The position numbers and the translations under genes were made by a program. Shown here one piece after another: positions 18,507 to 27,725 of a stretch of DNA of 47,911 nucleotides. The first letter of the stretch is position 1, and the number at the start of each line of letters is the position of its first letter. This DNA is from Spirosoma sp. (GTDB lineage Bacteria > Bacteroidota > Bacteroidia > Cytophagales > Spirosomataceae): the NCBI GenBank assembly GCA_014377625.1, contig JACMPG010000109.1:1-47911 (forward strand), in the 5' to 3' direction. The notes under the pieces were generated by a model that was not told the origin of the DNA, did no database searches, and saw only the letters and a list, made by a program, of their open reading frames with translations.

Positions 18507-19592
18507 TCAATATCTCCGTAGCAACGCCAGCATCTTCTCATCTAACTTCATGCCTTTGTAATCTTTGTAGGATACGTCGGTGCGGTAGCTGTTGAGGATG
18601 CCAAACGCCCCCCGAAAATTCCAGAGCGACCAGCCCCAGCCCGCTGCCTGCCAGAGTTTTAGCTGGTCTTCCATCCAGCGCAGCGCCACATCGTGCGGGG
18701 TTTTGTTATAGCAGCCCCACTCGCCCACGTGTACGCCAACGCCCTGTTTTTCGAGCTTCTGCCAGGGCGCGATGGCTATGTTTTGCAGCGTTTGTGCGTT
18801 CCAGGTCACCCCCATCCAGTTGGCGGGCCAGGTGGGCGGGGACGAGTCTTTCGGCAGTTGTACCCACTCCGCTTTGTAATGGCTCACGTTCATGGGCAAA
18901 TAGCCCCGCGTACTCTGCCCCAGCTTCAGGCTGGCCAGCGCAACCACTGGTTTGGTACCGTATTGCAGCCCGTCGGCAATAATGAGCCGGTCAGGATCAA
19001 CGGAACGAATACCCTCGACCAGGGCCGTGATGACGCGGACGTAGGCCGCTTCGTCTGTGTTGGGTTCGTTAATGAGGTCGAACGAGACCTCGCGGTTGGG
19101 GCGGCCTTTGTAGCGTTGGGCCAGGTGTTTCCACTGAAAAACGGCGGCTTCCAGGGCGCGGTCGTCGGTCCAGAGATTGAGCGGTTCGGCGGGTGGGTTC
19201 ACGCAATAGCCCGGAATGCGGTGCAGGTTCAGGTTTACGTGCAGGTTGTATCGCTTCCCGAATTCCACCGCCCGATCGACCTCGCGCAGCACGGTTTCGT
19301 CCAGTTCGGTCCAGCGGGCCGGGTCGGCGGGGGTCCAGCAACGGTACGACATCGGCAGCCGTACGAAGTTGAACCCCCAATTGGCAATCAGCTCAAAATC
19401 CTGCTCCTTATATGGCCCGGCGGGTTCGGGTCCGCTGGTACCGGCTACAAATTTTTCGAGCAGGTTAAAACCCCGCCAGCGCGGCAGTTTCGCGGGCGTA
19501 GGGTCCGGCAGTTCACTGGCTTGCGGCAGCGTCAGGCTCAACTGGCTTACGGCTGCCACAACGGAAGTCTGGAGAAACGTTCGACGATGCAT
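18507..19592 (-). CDS. glycoside hydrolase family 5-like (cellulase fold)
   Basis: RGFNLLEKFV, NWGFNFVRLPMSYR, VNLNLHRIPGYC, SFDLINEPNTDE, VHVGEWGCYNKTPH, WGWSLWNFRGAFGI. Confidence 0.85.
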   Translation of the reverse strand: MHRRTFLQTSVVAAVSQLSLTLPQASELPDPTPAKLPRWRGFNLLEKFVAGTSGPEPAGPYKEQDFELIANWGFNFVRLPMSYRCWTPADPARWTELDETVLREVDRAVEFGKRYNLHVNLNLHRIPGYCVNPPAEPLNLWTDDRALEAAVFQWKHLAQRYKGRPNREVSFDLINEPNTDEAAYVRVITALVEGIRSVDPDRLIIADGLQYGTKPVVALASLKLGQSTRGYLPMNVSHYKAEWVQLPKDSSPPTWPANWMGVTWNAQTLQNIAIAPWQKLEKQGVGVHVGEWGCYNKTPHDVALRWMEDQLKLWQAAGWGWSLWNFRGAFGILNSYRTDVSYKDYKGMKLDEKMLALLRRY

Positions 19593-19670
19593 AAAACAGG
19601 GTTTACTTTATTGACCTGAAATATCCCGATCCTGCGTCAGAACCGCACCTGACCCGGTTGAATTATTCCC

Positions 19671-19700
19671 GCTATGGCCGTAGTCAGTTACGACCATAGC
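19671..19700 (-). terminator. hairpin downstream of the Dabb gene
   Basis: GCTATGG c CGTA gtcagt TACG a CCATAGC; no strong U tract on the minus strand. Confidence 0.5.
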
Positions 19701-19708
19701 AGTTTAAA

Positions 19709-20104
19709 TCAGCGTTTTGGACCAACGGCATCATAGATAATGACCTTCTCCCACAGCGACGCGTAATCGTTCCGGAAATCGTCGTGAATCGGGTGTTTCT
19801 GATAACTCTCCTCATCGGCTGGACTATCGAAAAAGCACAACCAGGAAAAGGCGTAGTCGCGATCGATAACAGCGCGGTTTGTGGCGGCTGGTGTGCCAAT
19901 GTGCACCAGTTTAATGGTAGGCACTTTGGCCAGCATGTTCAGTCCTTCCAGCAGTTTGGCCCGGTCGGTTTCATTATCAGGATTCTTGAGGTAAAACAGC
20001 ACGTGGTGAACAAACATATTTTTGGGGGCTGCATTGGGGAAGCCGGCACCAATGCCGGCGGCCACACTATGTTTAACAAATGATCTTCTTGACTGATTAC
20101 GCAT
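19709..20104 (-). CDS. Dabb (stress-responsive alpha/beta barrel) family protein
   Basis: FVHHVLFYLKNPDNETDRAKLLEGLNMLAKVPTIKLVHIGTPA...YAFSWLCFFDSPADEESYQKHPIHDDF. Confidence 0.85.
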   Translation of the reverse strand: MRNQSRRSFVKHSVAAGIGAGFPNAAPKNMFVHHVLFYLKNPDNETDRAKLLEGLNMLAKVPTIKLVHIGTPAATNRAVIDRDYAFSWLCFFDSPADEESYQKHPIHDDFRNDYASLWEKVIIYDAVGPKR

Positions 20105-20162
20105 GGGGTTATCTGGTTTGTTGTGTTTCAGAGTTGTGGCCGATGACCATGCACGTTCTGGT

Positions 20163-22832
20163 TTATGCTAAAATCTCCCGTCCCTGCGCCAGAGCCGCAT
20201 CCAACCCGCTGGCATCGGAGCCGCCCGCTGTGGCAAAAAACGGCTGACCTCCGCCCCCGCCTTTAATATTCCTGGCGAGTTCTTTCACAATCTGCCCGGC
20301 GTTCATCTTTTTGCCTTCGATCAAAGAATCGGGTAGCATGACGGCGAGTTGTGGTTTTCCATTGATGTCGGCCCCCAGTACCAGCGCGAGGTTATCAATT
20401 TTGGCTTTCAAATCGTAAGCCAGTTGCTTCAGGGCGTCGGCATTCGGTACGTTAACGCGCTCGACAATGCGTGAATACCCCGGTCCGGCGTCCCCGTTTA
20501 CCGATTCTACTTTTTCCAGCAACTGGTTTTTGATTTGCTGCACCTTCTCGTTTTGCAGGGCGTCAATCTGTTTCTGTAACGCACTGCGCTCGTCCAGCAG
20601 CGTCTGTACCGCTTTCACAACGTCTTTGGGCGACTTGAGCAGTTCTTTTAGTTCGCTGACAACGGCCATTTGCTCATTGACGAGCTGCCCCGCGCCAGCC
20701 GCCGTAACGGCTTCGATACGCCGGACGCCGGTCGAGACGGAGCCTTCGCTCGTGAACTTGAACAGCCCGATGTGGCCCGTACTGGGCAGGTGCGTACCAC
20801 CACAAAGCTCAACGGAATAGCCGGGATCGAACGTGATGACCCGCACAAAATCGCCGTACTTCTCGCCGAACAGAGCCGTCGCACCCATCCCTTTCGCCTG
20901 CTCGATGGGTACATTACGCTGCTCGTCGAGCCGGATATCTTCGCGGATTTTCGTGTTTACGATGCGTTCCACCTTGGCAAGCTGGGCATCGTCAACTTTG
21001 CTGAAGTGCGAAAAATCGAACCGCAGCGAATCGGGCCCGACATAGGAGCCTTTTTGCGCTACGTGCGTACCCAGCACCTCGCGCAGAGCCGCGTGAAGCA
21101 GGTGCGTAGCGGTGTGGTTACTGGCAATCTCCATCCGCCGTCTGCCATCGACCTGGGCGTTGACCATCGTAGCCGATTCCAGAGCCTCGTCCAGATCGGC
21201 ACCGTCGGCAATCAGCACGGAGAGGTCGTTTTCTTTCTTCGTATCGACAATCCGAATCGTCTGCTGTCCGTCGGGACCAGTCAAAACCAGTTGACCTGTA
21301 TCGCCAACCTGCCCGCCCGATTCAGCATAGAACGGCGTTTCGGCCAGTACAATCTGGTACTGCCGGCCCTGCTTGTTCTGCACAGTACGGTATTTCAGGA
21401 TGCTGGTCTGTGTTTCGGTCTCGTCATACCCCACAAACCGCGACCCCGCATTGGCGTCGTTCAGCTCGATCCAGTCGCCCGCCGAAGCCTGGGCATCTTT
21501 GCGCGACCGCGTTTTCTGTTCTTGCAAGGCTTTCTGAAAACCAGCTTCATCAATACTCAGACCCTTCTCGCGGGCGATGAGCGCGGTCAGGTCAGCGGGG
21601 AAACCGAAGGTGTCATTCAGCTCAAACACCGTCTCGCCGGGAATTTCAGATTGACTATTCGCCTGTAACTCGTTGATAATCTGATCGACGCGCACTAGTC
21701 CCGTGCCGAGGGTTCGCAGGAAGGCGATTTCCTCTTCACGGATGACCGTTGCCACAAAATCACGCTGGGCGTTGAGATCAGGGAAGACCTCGGCAAACTG
21801 GATGGCCAGCGTTGGCACGAGTTTGGTCATGAACGGCTCGGTCAGGTTCAGGTACGAATACCCGTACCGGATGGCCCGGCGCAGAATCCGCCGAATCACG
21901 TACCCCGCTTTGGCGTTGCCCGGCATGAGTCCGTCAGAAATAGCAAACGCAACGGCCCGGATATGGTCGGCAATGACGCGCATCGCCACGTCTTGCTTAC
22001 TCATTGTGCCGCCGTAGGTCAGGCCCGAAAGTTCTTCGATGACCTGAATCGTACCGGTAAACACGTCCGTATCGTAGTTCGATTTCTTACCCTGAATAGC
22101 CATGCACAGCCGCTCAAAACCCATGCCCGTATCGACGTGCCGGGCGGGTAGTTCGTCCAGCGACCCATCGGCCCTGCGGTTGAACTGCATGAATACGAGG
22201 TTCCAGATTTCAACCACCTGCGGATGGTCGGCGTTGACGAGGTCTTTGCCGGGGGTTTCGGCTACTTCGTCCGGGCTGCGCAAATCGACGTGGATTTCGG
22301 AACAGGGTCCGCACGGCCCCGTCTCGCCCATTTCCCAGAAGTTGTCTTTCTTGTTGCCGTAGATAATCCGGTCTTCGCCCACGATAGGCTTCCAGAGGTC
22401 GAACGCTTCCTGATCAAACGCCACGCCGTCGGTTTCGTCGCCCCCAAACACCGATACGTAAAGCCGGTCTTTGGGCAGTTTATACACCTCCGTCAGCAGT
22501 TCCCACGCCCATTCTATGGCTTCTTTTTTGAAGTAATCGCCGAACGACCAGTTGCCCAGCATCTCGAACATGGTATGGTGATACGTATCGAACCCCACGT
22601 CTTCAAGGTCGTTGTGCTTACCCGACACGCGCAGGCATTTCTGGGTGTCGGCCACGCGCCGGGCGGGGGGGGTGCCATTGCCGAGGAAAAAGTCTTTGAA
22701 CTGCGCCATGCCCGAATTATTGAACATGAGCGTGGGATCATTTTTGGCCACCAGCGGAGCCGACTGAACAATCAGGTGTTGTTTATCCTGGAAGAATTGC
22801 AAAAAGTGGCGACGTATTTCGGAAGAAGTCAT
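20163..22832 (-). CDS. alaS: alanine--tRNA ligase
   Basis: MTSSEIRRHFLQFFQDKQHLIVQSAPLVAKNDPTLMFNNSGMAQFKDFFLG; HTATHLLHAALREVLGTHVAQKGSYV; ELCGGTHLPSTGHIGLFK; C-terminal GGGGGQPFFATAGG. Confidence 0.98.
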   Translation of the reverse strand: MTSSEIRRHFLQFFQDKQHLIVQSAPLVAKNDPTLMFNNSGMAQFKDFFLGNGTPPARRVADTQKCLRVSGKHNDLEDVGFDTYHHTMFEMLGNWSFGDYFKKEAIEWAWELLTEVYKLPKDRLYVSVFGGDETDGVAFDQEAFDLWKPIVGEDRIIYGNKKDNFWEMGETGPCGPCSEIHVDLRSPDEVAETPGKDLVNADHPQVVEIWNLVFMQFNRRADGSLDELPARHVDTGMGFERLCMAIQGKKSNYDTDVFTGTIQVIEELSGLTYGGTMSKQDVAMRVIADHIRAVAFAISDGLMPGNAKAGYVIRRILRRAIRYGYSYLNLTEPFMTKLVPTLAIQFAEVFPDLNAQRDFVATVIREEEIAFLRTLGTGLVRVDQIINELQANSQSEIPGETVFELNDTFGFPADLTALIAREKGLSIDEAGFQKALQEQKTRSRKDAQASAGDWIELNDANAGSRFVGYDETETQTSILKYRTVQNKQGRQYQIVLAETPFYAESGGQVGDTGQLVLTGPDGQQTIRIVDTKKENDLSVLIADGADLDEALESATMVNAQVDGRRRMEIASNHTATHLLHAALREVLGTHVAQKGSYVGPDSLRFDFSHFSKVDDAQLAKVERIVNTKIREDIRLDEQRNVPIEQAKGMGATALFGEKYGDFVRVITFDPGYSVELCGGTHLPSTGHIGLFKFTSEGSVSTGVRRIEAVTAAGAGQLVNEQMAVVSELKELLKSPKDVVKAVQTLLDERSALQKQIDALQNEKVQQIKNQLLEKVESVNGDAGPGYSRIVERVNVPNADALKQLAYDLKAKIDNLALVLGADINGKPQLAVMLPDSLIEGKKMNAGQIVKELARNIKGGGGGQPFFATAGGSDASGLDAALAQGREILA

Positions 22833-22953
22833 TGTAGCAGTTATCAGTAAGCAGTTACCAGTTATCAGTGAAATGGTACACTACATCAACAAATTAATGG
22901 GCAAAATTACGCGAAAACTTGCGTTTGTACAGGCGGGGCCGGAAGTTTGCCAG

Positions 22954-23280
22954 ATGGAGCCGGGCGAGAAACTGTATTATAGCATTACTGAGGTGGCCAC
23001 CCTGTTTGGCATCAATACCTCGAAGGTGCGCTTCTACGAAAGCAAGTTCGAGAGCCTGCAACCCAAAAAAAACGGGGCCAGCAAACGCCAATATACCCGC
23101 GCCGACATTGACCACCTGCGCGAGATCCTGGATCTGACTCAGAACCAGGGCTACACCCTGCCCGGTGCCCGCGAATACCTGAACACCCGCGCCAACCGCC
23201 AGCGCGAAAACGCCCGCTACATCGCCAAACTCCAGCACATTAAGGCATTTCTGGAGCAAATCCGCGACGGGCTGGAGTGA
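22954..23280 (+). CDS. MerR-family transcriptional regulator
   Basis: YYSITEVATLFGINTSKVRFYESKFESLQPKKNGASKRQYTRADIDHLREI; ORF opens at 22873. Confidence 0.85.
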   Translation: MEPGEKLYYSITEVATLFGINTSKVRFYESKFESLQPKKNGASKRQYTRADIDHLREILDLTQNQGYTLPGAREYLNTRANRQRENARYIAKLQHIKAFLEQIRDGLE

Positions 23281-23281
23281 G

Positions 23282-23316
23282 AAACCTAAAAGGTCTCCAA
23301 AATACCTTTTAGGTTT
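23282..23316. terminator. bidirectional terminator-like hairpin between convergent genes
   Basis: AAACCTAAAAGGT ctccaaaat ACCTTTTAGGTTT, perfect 13-bp stem. Confidence 0.8.
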
Positions 23317-23329
23317 TGCGCAGTACGTT

Positions 23330-24688
23330 TCAGCCGAACCGGAGCGTGAAGGTGCTGCCCTGTCCCACCACCGATTCAACCACGATCTGCCCGCCATGCT
23401 GCTGCATAATCTGCCGCGACAGGCTTAATCCAATACCTGAGCCCGTGCTTTTTGTGGTGAAGAAGGGAATAAAAATCTTGTCGATTGCTGCCGGGTCGAT
23501 GCCGGGGCCGTTGTCGGTGATGCGGATTACGGGGTAGCCAGACCGGGTGTCGGCGTCGAGCCAGATGGCGGGGTCGGGCCAGTGGCTGAAACTCTCCACG
23601 GCGTTGCGCAGCAGGTTGAGTAACACCATCTCGATCTGATCGGCGTCGGCCTGAATACGCAGGTTGGCGGGCAGGGGGCGCAGCGTAATACGGGGTGCGT
23701 CTTTAGCGGGTAGATTGGCCCGCACGAGTTGCAGCACCCGATTCAGGATTGGCTCCACGGCTACGTCGGTCAGGCGGGGCGGGGGCAGCGTGGTAAAATG
23801 ACGGTAAGCATCCACAAACTTCATGACGCCCTGGCCCCGCCTGCTGATGGTGGTCAGGGCCAGCCGTAAATCGGCGAGGGCGTCGGTAACGGGCGCGGGC
23901 GTGGTATCGGGCGGCAGGCCGGGGGCCAGATCGGTTTCGATAATCTGCTCCATCGTGCCGGTCAACGAAACGATGGGCGTGATAGAATTCATGATTTCGT
24001 GACGCAGTACGCGGGTCAGGTTCTGCCAGGCTTCGAGTTCTTTGCGGGCCAGTTCGGGCCGGATGTTCTGGAGCGACACCAGCGTAACGAGCCGCCCCCG
24101 CAACCGCACCGACGTTCGGCGCATAGACAGCTCGGCGGCATCGTCGTCGGTCTGATACACAAACGTACTGCCAGCACTGACCGATTGAAGCCATTGCACC
24201 AGTTTGGGATGGTCGGCTTCCAAATCGGAGAGTTGCCGAAGCCGGTATGTACCCAGCAGCCGCAGGGTGGTTGGGTTTACGAGTTCTACCCGCCCCTGCG
24301 CATCGAAAGACAGCAACCCAACGGTCACGTGCTGCACAATGGTGTTGAGGTAGTGGAGGTTGGTTTCGGTTTCGGCGCGGGCCTGCCGAAACGCATCCAG
24401 CACGGCGTTGAACTGCTCATTTACAGTCCGAAAACCCGGCCCCAGCCCCTGATCGGCGCGGAACGTAGTGGTAAAATCAGCGTAGCGCACGGCTTCCAGA
24501 AAGCGGCCAAACTTCCGGTTCAGGCCGGTTACGTATCGGTACAGATTCACCACAATCCAGACCTGAACCAGTCCCGCTAGCCCGGCCGCCAGTGGCCAGC
24601 CCGGCACCATATACAGCCAGACTGCCAGCCAGGTGCTACCTACCAGACCGCCCATGCGCCAGCCGATTCCAAGCAGAAAGCGGTTCAT
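23330..24688 (-). CDS. NtrY-like sensor histidine kinase
   Basis: N-terminal TM helices, RVLRHEIMNSITPIVSLTGTM H-box, NLLRNAVESF N-box, ITDNGPGIDPAAIDKIFIPFFTTKSTGSGIGLSLSRQIMQQHGG. Confidence 0.93.
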   Translation of the reverse strand: MNRFLLGIGWRMGGLVGSTWLAVWLYMVPGWPLAAGLAGLVQVWIVVNLYRYVTGLNRKFGRFLEAVRYADFTTTFRADQGLGPGFRTVNEQFNAVLDAFRQARAETETNLHYLNTIVQHVTVGLLSFDAQGRVELVNPTTLRLLGTYRLRQLSDLEADHPKLVQWLQSVSAGSTFVYQTDDDAAELSMRRTSVRLRGRLVTLVSLQNIRPELARKELEAWQNLTRVLRHEIMNSITPIVSLTGTMEQIIETDLAPGLPPDTTPAPVTDALADLRLALTTISRRGQGVMKFVDAYRHFTTLPPPRLTDVAVEPILNRVLQLVRANLPAKDAPRITLRPLPANLRIQADADQIEMVLLNLLRNAVESFSHWPDPAIWLDADTRSGYPVIRITDNGPGIDPAAIDKIFIPFFTTKSTGSGIGLSLSRQIMQQHGGQIVVESVVGQGSTFTLRFG

Positions 24689-26094
24689 AGTCCGTATTTT
24701 TCTAACCGCCGGTACAGGGCCTGCCGCGACAGTCCCAGCGTGCGGGCTACGTCACTGATGTTGCCGCTGAACTGCTGCATGGCCTGTTCAATGAGTCGTC
24801 GTTCCATTTCTTCCAGCGGTTGGGGGTTGTTGGCTGCGTCGTTTCCAGCCATAGATCCGCCCGACTGATCGGGGCCGGGTTGCCAGTTTGTACCCGTCAG
24901 GGAACCCTGGCTCTGATGCAGAATTACGGCGCGTTCAATGGTGTGACGCAGTTCGCGCACGTTACCCGGCCAGCTGTACTGACGCAGTTGCCGGGCAAAC
25001 GCAGGGTCGATAGCCGTTACCTGACGGTTGTATTGCCGGCTGAATCCCTTCAGAAAACTTTCTGCCAGCGGCAAAATATCGTCGGGGCGGTGGCGCAGGG
25101 CGGGCAGTCTGATTTCGATGGTATTGATGCGGTACAGCAAATCGCGCCGAAACGGAGTCGCACCGGCGAGTGTCGCACCAGCGAGCGTCGCACCGTACAG
25201 ATCGGCGTTGGTGGCGCAGAGCAGCCGCACATCGATGGGCCGCGCCTTGCCCGACCCTACACGCGTAACCTGCCGCTGTTCCAGCACCGTAAGCAGCCGA
25301 GCCTGCTGCATGGGGCCGATATTGCCAATTTCATCCAGAAAAATAGTGCCGCCCTGCGCTTCCTCGAACCGCCCCGCCCGGTCTTCGCGGGCATCGGTAA
25401 ACGCACCCCGCACGTAGCCGAAGAGTTCGCTCTCAAACAGCGACTCGGTCAATGCGCCCACATCGACGTTGACAAAGGCCCCACCCGCCCGGCCCGACAG
25501 CCGGTGAATCTCGCGGGCTACCAAGTCCTTTCCCGTACCGTTTTCGCCCAGAATCAGGACATTGGCTTCGGTATCGGCCACGCGCCGGATGGTATCCAGC
25601 ACGGGCTGCATGGCGGGCGATGACATCAGGGCGGGCGTACCGGTCTCCCTTCGACTGGCCGTAACAGCCGCCCGGCTCAGGATCGAAAGTGGTTGCTGTG
25701 CCTGACTTTTTTCGAGGGCGTGCTGAAGCGTGGTTGCGAGTTTGTCATTCTCCCAGGGCTTCAGCACAAAATCGGCAGCTCCGGCTTTGATGGCCCGAAC
25801 GGCCATTTCTACGTCGCCGTAGGCCGTAAACAGTACCACAACCGCAGCGGGGTTGATGGCCAGAATCCGGTCGAGCCAGGCGAAGCCTTCTTTGCCCGCG
25901 CTGACATCGGGCGACGGCTGTGCATCGGCAAAGTTCATGTCGAGCAGGACTACGTCGTAGGTTGTCTGACTCAGCAGAAACGGAATACGGGCGGGGTTCT
26001 TCTCCAGATCGACGGTAGTAAACTGCCGTTTCAGCAGCAGCCGGGCCGCCAGCAACACATCGGGATCGTCGTCAACAATAAGTAAATTGGCCAT
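24685..26094 (-). CDS. NtrC-family sigma54-dependent response regulator
   Basis: Receiver LLIVDDDPDVLLAAR...VVLLDMNF; GENGTGKDLVAREIH; ELFGYVRGAFTDAREDRAGRFEEAQGGTIFLDEIG; Fis-type C-terminus. Start at MANLLIVDDD. Confidence 0.94.
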   Translation of the reverse strand: MANLLIVDDDPDVLLAARLLLKRQFTTVDLEKNPARIPFLLSQTTYDVVLLDMNFADAQPSPDVSAGKEGFAWLDRILAINPAAVVVLFTAYGDVEMAVRAIKAGAADFVLKPWENDKLATTLQHALEKSQAQQPLSILSRAAVTASRRETGTPALMSSPAMQPVLDTIRRVADTEANVLILGENGTGKDLVAREIHRLSGRAGGAFVNVDVGALTESLFESELFGYVRGAFTDAREDRAGRFEEAQGGTIFLDEIGNIGPMQQARLLTVLEQRQVTRVGSGKARPIDVRLLCATNADLYGATLAGATLAGATPFRRDLLYRINTIEIRLPALRHRPDDILPLAESFLKGFSRQYNRQVTAIDPAFARQLRQYSWPGNVRELRHTIERAVILHQSQGSLTGTNWQPGPDQSGGSMAGNDAANNPQPLEEMERRLIEQAMQQFSGNISDVARTLGLSRQALYRRLEKYGL

Positions 26095-26161
26095 AGCAGA
26101 AGGGGCAAAAAAAGAATCGGTCAGCGAATGATAACGGCGAAGATACACCACCTGTCCAGGT

Positions 26162-26199
26162 TGTCCGGTTTCGGACAGTGGAGCGTCCGGCAACGGACA
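26162..26199. promoter_or_regulatory. tandem palindromic operators (candidate NtrC-type enhancer sites)
   Basis: TGTCCG-gttt-CGGACA (26162-26177) and cGTCCG-gcaa-CGGACa (26184-26199), starts 22 bp apart. Confidence 0.7.
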
Positions 26200-26252
26200 G
26201 TTTTTACGCTCTATTTCCGAACTAGCCTCTGACAGTCAGTTAGTTATTAATT

Positions 26253-26268
26253 TGGCACAGCATTGGCA
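26253..26268 (+). promoter_or_regulatory. candidate sigma54 (-24/-12) promoter
   Basis: TGGCAC-AGCAT-TGGCA: perfect TGGCAC -24 box, GG-to-GC spacing as in the TGGCACN5TTGCA consensus, one mismatch in the -12 box; ~90 bp upstream of the HlyD start. Confidence 0.65.
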
Positions 26269-26357
26269 CAAACAGATTCGTGAATATATATTGATCAACA
26301 CCATTCGTAAACTCAACCTTTTGCTCACCCGAACGCCGGACCGTCACAACGAACACT

Positions 26358-27605
26358 ATGGATCGCGCCTTACCCAAACGCTTCTGGACCCAACAACGTA
26401 TGCTGCTCATTGGCGGAGGTACGTTGATTCTGGCCTTATTGGTTTACACCCTCTTCTTTGCCGACCGTCGCTCCAAACTCAACGTGGAGCGAGAAAAAAT
26501 CACGGTCTCCGCCGTCAAAACCGGACCATTCGATGATTTCATTGCCGTAACGGGCGTGGTGCAGCCACTCAAGACCATCCGGCTCGATGCGATCGAAGGT
26601 GGTTATGTTACGCAGAAACTCGTAGAAGGCGGGGCTAAAGTAGCGCAGGGACAAGTACTGCTGAAACTCGAAAACCAAAGCCTGAAACTCAGTTTCCTGC
26701 AATCCGAAACCGAAGCCAACCGGCTCGTCAACGACCTGCAAAACACCCGTCAGCGGCTGCAAATCGAGAAATTCACCCTCCGCAAAACCCTCGCCGACCT
26801 CGACGCGCAAATTGAGCAAGCCAAAGATGCCTACGACCGGCAGTCGAAGATGTTCACGGAGAAAGTAGCTTCGGAAGATGAGTACCTGAAAGCTAAACGC
26901 ACCTACGAACGCCTGCAAAAACAGCGCAGTATCGAAATCGAATCGCAGAAATACCAGGATGAGAACGCCCGGATGCAGATTAAGCAGCTCGAAGGTACGC
27001 TGGCCCGCACACAGCGCAACGTAACGCTCTGGCAGCAAACGCTGGATAATCTGGTCGTAAAAGCTCCAGTTTCCGGGCAGCTTTCCAGCATCGACGTAGA
27101 GGTAGGCAGCAACATTAACCGGGGACAGAACATTGGGCAAATTGACGATTTGAACGGTTTCAAAATGCGCGTCGGGGTCGATGAACACTACATCAGCCGG
27201 GTGTTTGCAGGGCTGAACGGCTCGTTCGAGTTTGGCGGTAAAACCTACCCCCTCACCATCAGCCGGGTCTATCCCGAAGTAAGAAGTGGCCGGTTCGAGG
27301 TCGATATGGTATTCCCCAAGGGTGCGCCGACGGGTATCAAGCGCGGGCAGTCGTCGCCGATACAATTGGAACTGGGCAAGGCGGCACAGGCCACGCTGAT
27401 CCCCGTTGGCGGTTTCTTCTCCGACACGGGCGGCAACTGGGTGTATGTGGTGGATAAAACCGGCAAACGCGCTACGAAACGCCAAATCACGCTGGGCCGA
27501 AAAAACCCGGAATACTACGAGGTCCTGGAAGGGCTACAACCCGACGAACAAGTGATTACGTCGAGTTATGAGAACTTTGGCGATAATGAAGTTTTGGAAT
27601 TTTAA
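26358..27605 (+). CDS. HlyD/MacA-type periplasmic adaptor (membrane fusion protein)
   Basis: N-terminal TM helix, GVVQPLKTIRLDAIEGGYVTQKLVEGGAKVAQGQVLLKLEN, coiled coil, VKAPVSGQLSSIDVEVGSNINRGQNIGQI. Confidence 0.92.
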   Translation: MDRALPKRFWTQQRMLLIGGGTLILALLVYTLFFADRRSKLNVEREKITVSAVKTGPFDDFIAVTGVVQPLKTIRLDAIEGGYVTQKLVEGGAKVAQGQVLLKLENQSLKLSFLQSETEANRLVNDLQNTRQRLQIEKFTLRKTLADLDAQIEQAKDAYDRQSKMFTEKVASEDEYLKAKRTYERLQKQRSIEIESQKYQDENARMQIKQLEGTLARTQRNVTLWQQTLDNLVVKAPVSGQLSSIDVEVGSNINRGQNIGQIDDLNGFKMRVGVDEHYISRVFAGLNGSFEFGGKTYPLTISRVYPEVRSGRFEVDMVFPKGAPTGIKRGQSSPIQLELGKAAQATLIPVGGFFSDTGGNWVYVVDKTGKRATKRQITLGRKNPEYYEVLEGLQPDEQVITSSYENFGDNEVLEF

Positions 27606-27612
27606 GAGTTAC

Positions 27613-27710
27613 GCCACAGAGTTACGCAAAGACGCACGGAGATACACAGAGTTCTCTTTTAACTTATTTTTCTCTGTGAAACTCTGTACTTCTCCGTGAA
27701 ACTCTGTGGC
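27613..27710. repeat. imperfect inverted repeat of CACAGAG type
   Basis: gccacagagttacgcaaagacgcacggagatacacagag ... ctctgtgaaactctgtacttctccgtgaaactctgtggc. Confidence 0.8.
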
Positions 27711-27725
27711 TAAAAAAAAGCAACC

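Noticed and set aside
18693-19619. 308-aa plus-strand ORF over the GH5-like gene
   Set aside because: Opposite strand carries clear GH5 motifs.
20670-21668. 332-aa plus-strand ORF inside alaS
   Set aside because: alaS on the opposite strand is unambiguous; long shadow ORF from codon bias.
25373-25420. GAFTDA instead of GAFTGA in the NtrC-type regulator, considered as loss of sigma54 contact
   Set aside because: GAFTDA is a tolerated natural variant in many such regulators, and the adjacent sigma54-like promoter argues for function.
24820-25623. 267-aa plus-strand ORF over the NtrC-type gene
   Set aside because: Shadow of the AAA+ domain coding strand.
26436-27485. 349-aa minus-strand ORF over the HlyD gene
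   Set aside because: Antisense shadow of a clear membrane fusion protein gene; no recognisable domain.
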